Source: an uncultured Actinomycetes bacterium (lineage in GTDB: Bacteria > Actinomycetota > Thermoleophilia > Gaiellales > F1-60-MAGs149). From it: DNA of 5,491 nt. The translations under genes and the position numbers were made by a program. The notes under the pieces are model-generated. The model made no database searches. It was not told the DNA's origin and worked only from the letters and a program-made list of their open reading frames with translations. Positions 4,468 through 5,491 of this stretch are shown here, piece by piece. The stretch is taken from contig CAIQOY010000278.1 of NCBI GenBank assembly GCA_903873565.1, positions 1 through 5,491 of the forward strand. Reading direction: 5' to 3'. The first letter of the stretch is position 1. Every line of letters starts with the position of its first letter.

Positions 4468-5034
4468 ATGTCCCTCATCCGTCCCACCGATACCGACGAG
4501 TCCCTGGTCGCCCGCACCGCGCAGGGCGACATGGACGCCTACGCGGAGCTCTACAAGCGCTACCTGCCCGTGGTCCGCGCCTTCGCCCGCCGCCGCACCG
4601 GCGATATCGACCGCGCCGATGAGCTGACGCAGGAGATCTTCCTCGACGCCTGGCGCAGCGCCGGCCGCTACGACCCCAAGGTCGCGCCGGTGGCCGCGTG
4701 GCTCCGCACCATCACCGCGCGCCGCGCCGTCGACTGGACCCGCCGGGCCGCCGTGCGCCCGCCGCTGGCCCAGCACGAGGGCCGCGAGGTCGCCGAGGAC
4801 AGCCGCGACACGGAGCTGGTCGACCGCATCGACTTCGTCGACGCCCTCAAGGACCTGCCCGAGGCGCAGCGCGAGACGCTCGCCCTCGCCTTCTACGGGG
4901 ACCTCACGTACCCCGAGATCGCGGAGCGCACGGGCACGCCGCTCGGCACGGTCAAGAGCCGCGCGCTGCTCGGCATGCGCCGCCTCGCGACGAACGCCGC
5001 CGCGACGGACGCCCGCCCGCACCTCGCGAGCTAG
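4468..5034 (+). CDS. ECF-type RNA polymerase sigma factor (sigma-70 family)
   Basis: A 188-aa two-domain sigma factor that directs RNA polymerase to a specific promoter set. Sigma-2 spans about residues 12-95. Its core-binding and -10-recognition segment contains DELTQEIFLDAW (51-62), the D-x-x-Q-E-x-F pattern of region 2, and AWLRTITARRAVDW (77-90). Sigma-4 spans about 124-173, with LPEAQRETLALAFYGDLT (130-147) and a helix-turn-helix TYPEIAERTGTPLGTVKSR (147-165) for -35 recognition. There is no region 1.1 or sigma-3, and no long C-terminal extension, so it is a classic group 4 (ECF) factor near the SigK-like type. The ATG at 4468 follows GAAAGG with a 7-base spacer and sits just before the conserved DESLVAR start of sigma-2. 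It is probably co-transcribed with the SDR gene 34 bases downstream. No anti-sigma gene is adjacent, which is uncommon for ECF factors. Confidence 0.93.
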   Translation: MSLIRPTDTDESLVARTAQGDMDAYAELYKRYLPVVRAFARRRTGDIDRADELTQEIFLDAWRSAGRYDPKVAPVAAWLRTITARRAVDWTRRAAVRPPLAQHEGREVAEDSRDTELVDRIDFVDALKDLPEAQRETLALAFYGDLTYPEIAERTGTPLGTVKSRALLGMRRLATNAAATDARPHLAS

Positions 5035-5057
5035 TCCGGCCCGTCCCCCGACCAACC

Positions 5058-5063
5058 GAAGGA
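5058..5063 (+). promoter_or_regulatory. Shine-Dalgarno GAAGGA of the SDR gene
   Basis: GAAGGA (5058-5063) stands 5 bases before the ATG at 5069 and fixes that start, directly ahead of the Rossmann strand of the encoded protein. No promoter-like element is visible in the 34-base gap after the sigma factor stop, consistent with a shared transcript. Confidence 0.7.
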
Positions 5064-5068
5064 CCCCC

Positions 5069-5491
5069 ATGAGCGATTCCCCCGTCCTCATCACCGGCGC
5101 CACCGGCTTCATCGGCGGCCGCCTCACCCGGCGGCTCGTCGACGCCGGCGTGCCCGTGCGGGCCATGGCCCGCAGCGCCTCGGCCGCCGTCGCGCCCGGC
5201 GCGGAGCTCGTGGTCGGCGACCTCACCGACCACGCGTCGCTCGAGCGGGCCTGCGAGGGCGTCTCGGCCGTGATCTCCTGCGCCGCCATCACCGGCGACA
5301 AGAAGGCGCCGCCGGGCGGCTACGGGATCGTCAACACCGAGGGCATCGGCGCGCTCGCCCGGGCCGCCACGAAGGCCGGCGCGGGGCGGATCATCCACTT
5401 CGGCGGCATCGACACGGCCGGCGCCAAGCCGGGCCCGTACCTCTCGGGGCGCCGCCAGGGCGAGGAGCTGCTCAAGGCCGCCGGCGTGCCC
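5069..5491 (+). CDS. Atypical SDR / NmrA-like NAD(P)-binding protein (5' part)
   Basis: The first 141 codons of a protein that continues beyond the window. It is an atypical or extended short-chain dehydrogenase-type Rossmann protein, cytoplasmic. Residues 6-16 read VLITGATGFIG, the G-x-x-G-x-x-G dinucleotide-binding loop (Gly-10, 13, 16). VVGDLTD (48-54) is the usual acidic turn after the third strand, VSAVISCAA (65-73) the fourth strand, VNTEG (88-92) the conserved Asn helix, and RIIHFGGID (107-115) the fifth strand. Where classical SDRs have Y-x-x-x-K, this protein has Tyr-124 and Arg-128 (YLSGR), followed by QGEELLKAAGVP. That is typical of NmrA-like or NDUFA9-like atypical members, which may bind NAD(P) without being classical dehydrogenases. 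It lies 34 bases after the ECF sigma gene and is probably in the same operon. The substrate and C-terminal domain are not visible. Confidence 0.88.
   Translation, partial: MSDSPVLITGATGFIGGRLTRRLVDAGVPVRAMARSASAAVAPGAELVVGDLTDHASLERACEGVSAVISCAAITGDKKAPPGGYGIVNTEGIGALARAATKAGAGRIIHFGGIDTAGAKPGPYLSGRRQGEELLKAAGVP

Noticed and set aside
2676..4622. A 648-codon open frame on the + strand
   Set aside because: It runs antisense through the dehydrogenase and remnant genes and antisense across the tRNA, then overlaps the start of the sigma gene in another frame. Its composition (Val/Asp/Gly/Arg-rich, no recognisable motif) is that of a high-GC shadow frame.
4420..5301. A 293-codon minus-strand frame opposite the sigma factor and SDR genes
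   Set aside because: It overlaps two well-recognised genes and the sigma promoter and shows no motif; it is a shadow frame.

Overview
The window is very GC-rich, with codon third positions almost always G or C. It carries a coenzyme F420-type (luciferase-like) oxidoreductase and an ECF sigma factor. Several genes lack a Shine-Dalgarno sequence but have a -10-like hexamer just upstream of the start codon. Together this suggests a high-GC actinomycete-type bacterium, possibly a Solirubrobacterales/Thermoleophilia relative. That placement is inference, since there is no rRNA or other phylogenetic marker here.

Layout. Positions 1-56 hold the last 17 codons of an upstream + strand gene. Positions 87-734 encode a YaaA/DUF328 peroxide-stress protein (+). 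It converges on a minus-strand block and shares a CTAG palindrome as stop codon for both strands. Reading right to left, the minus strand carries: a tRNA-Gly(UCC) gene (4296-4226); a 136-aa reading frame that looks like the two ends of a phosphoribosyltransferase/alpha-beta-hydrolase fusion with its middle deleted (4175-3765); and a tight three-gene operon. The operon encodes a Gfo/Idh/MocA dehydrogenase (3719-2571), a xylose-isomerase-like TIM-barrel protein (2559-1642) and an F420-type LLM oxidoreductase (1642-731). Rightwards of the tRNA lies an unusually AT-rich regulatory island with two nested inverted repeats around a good promoter. It drives an ECF sigma factor gene (4468-5034), followed closely by the start of an atypical SDR/NmrA-like gene that runs off the window (5069-5491).

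How the genes may work together. The three-gene operon pairs a sugar/polyol-oxidising enzyme family with a sugar isomerase/epimerase or lyase fold and a flavin/F420 oxidoreductase. A small catabolic module acting on a sugar, cyclitol or glycoside is the natural reading, but the substrate cannot be read from sequence. The sigma factor and the SDR are probably co-transcribed. No anti-sigma factor gene is visible next to the sigma gene within the window.

I see no mobile element, CRISPR array or obviously new defence-like system. The observations most worth a second look are the internally deleted fusion gene, the nested operator-like repeats in front of the sigma gene, the recurring -10-like motif at apparently leaderless starts, and the U-U mismatch in the tRNA anticodon stem. 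Every gap between genes is shorter than 300 bases.
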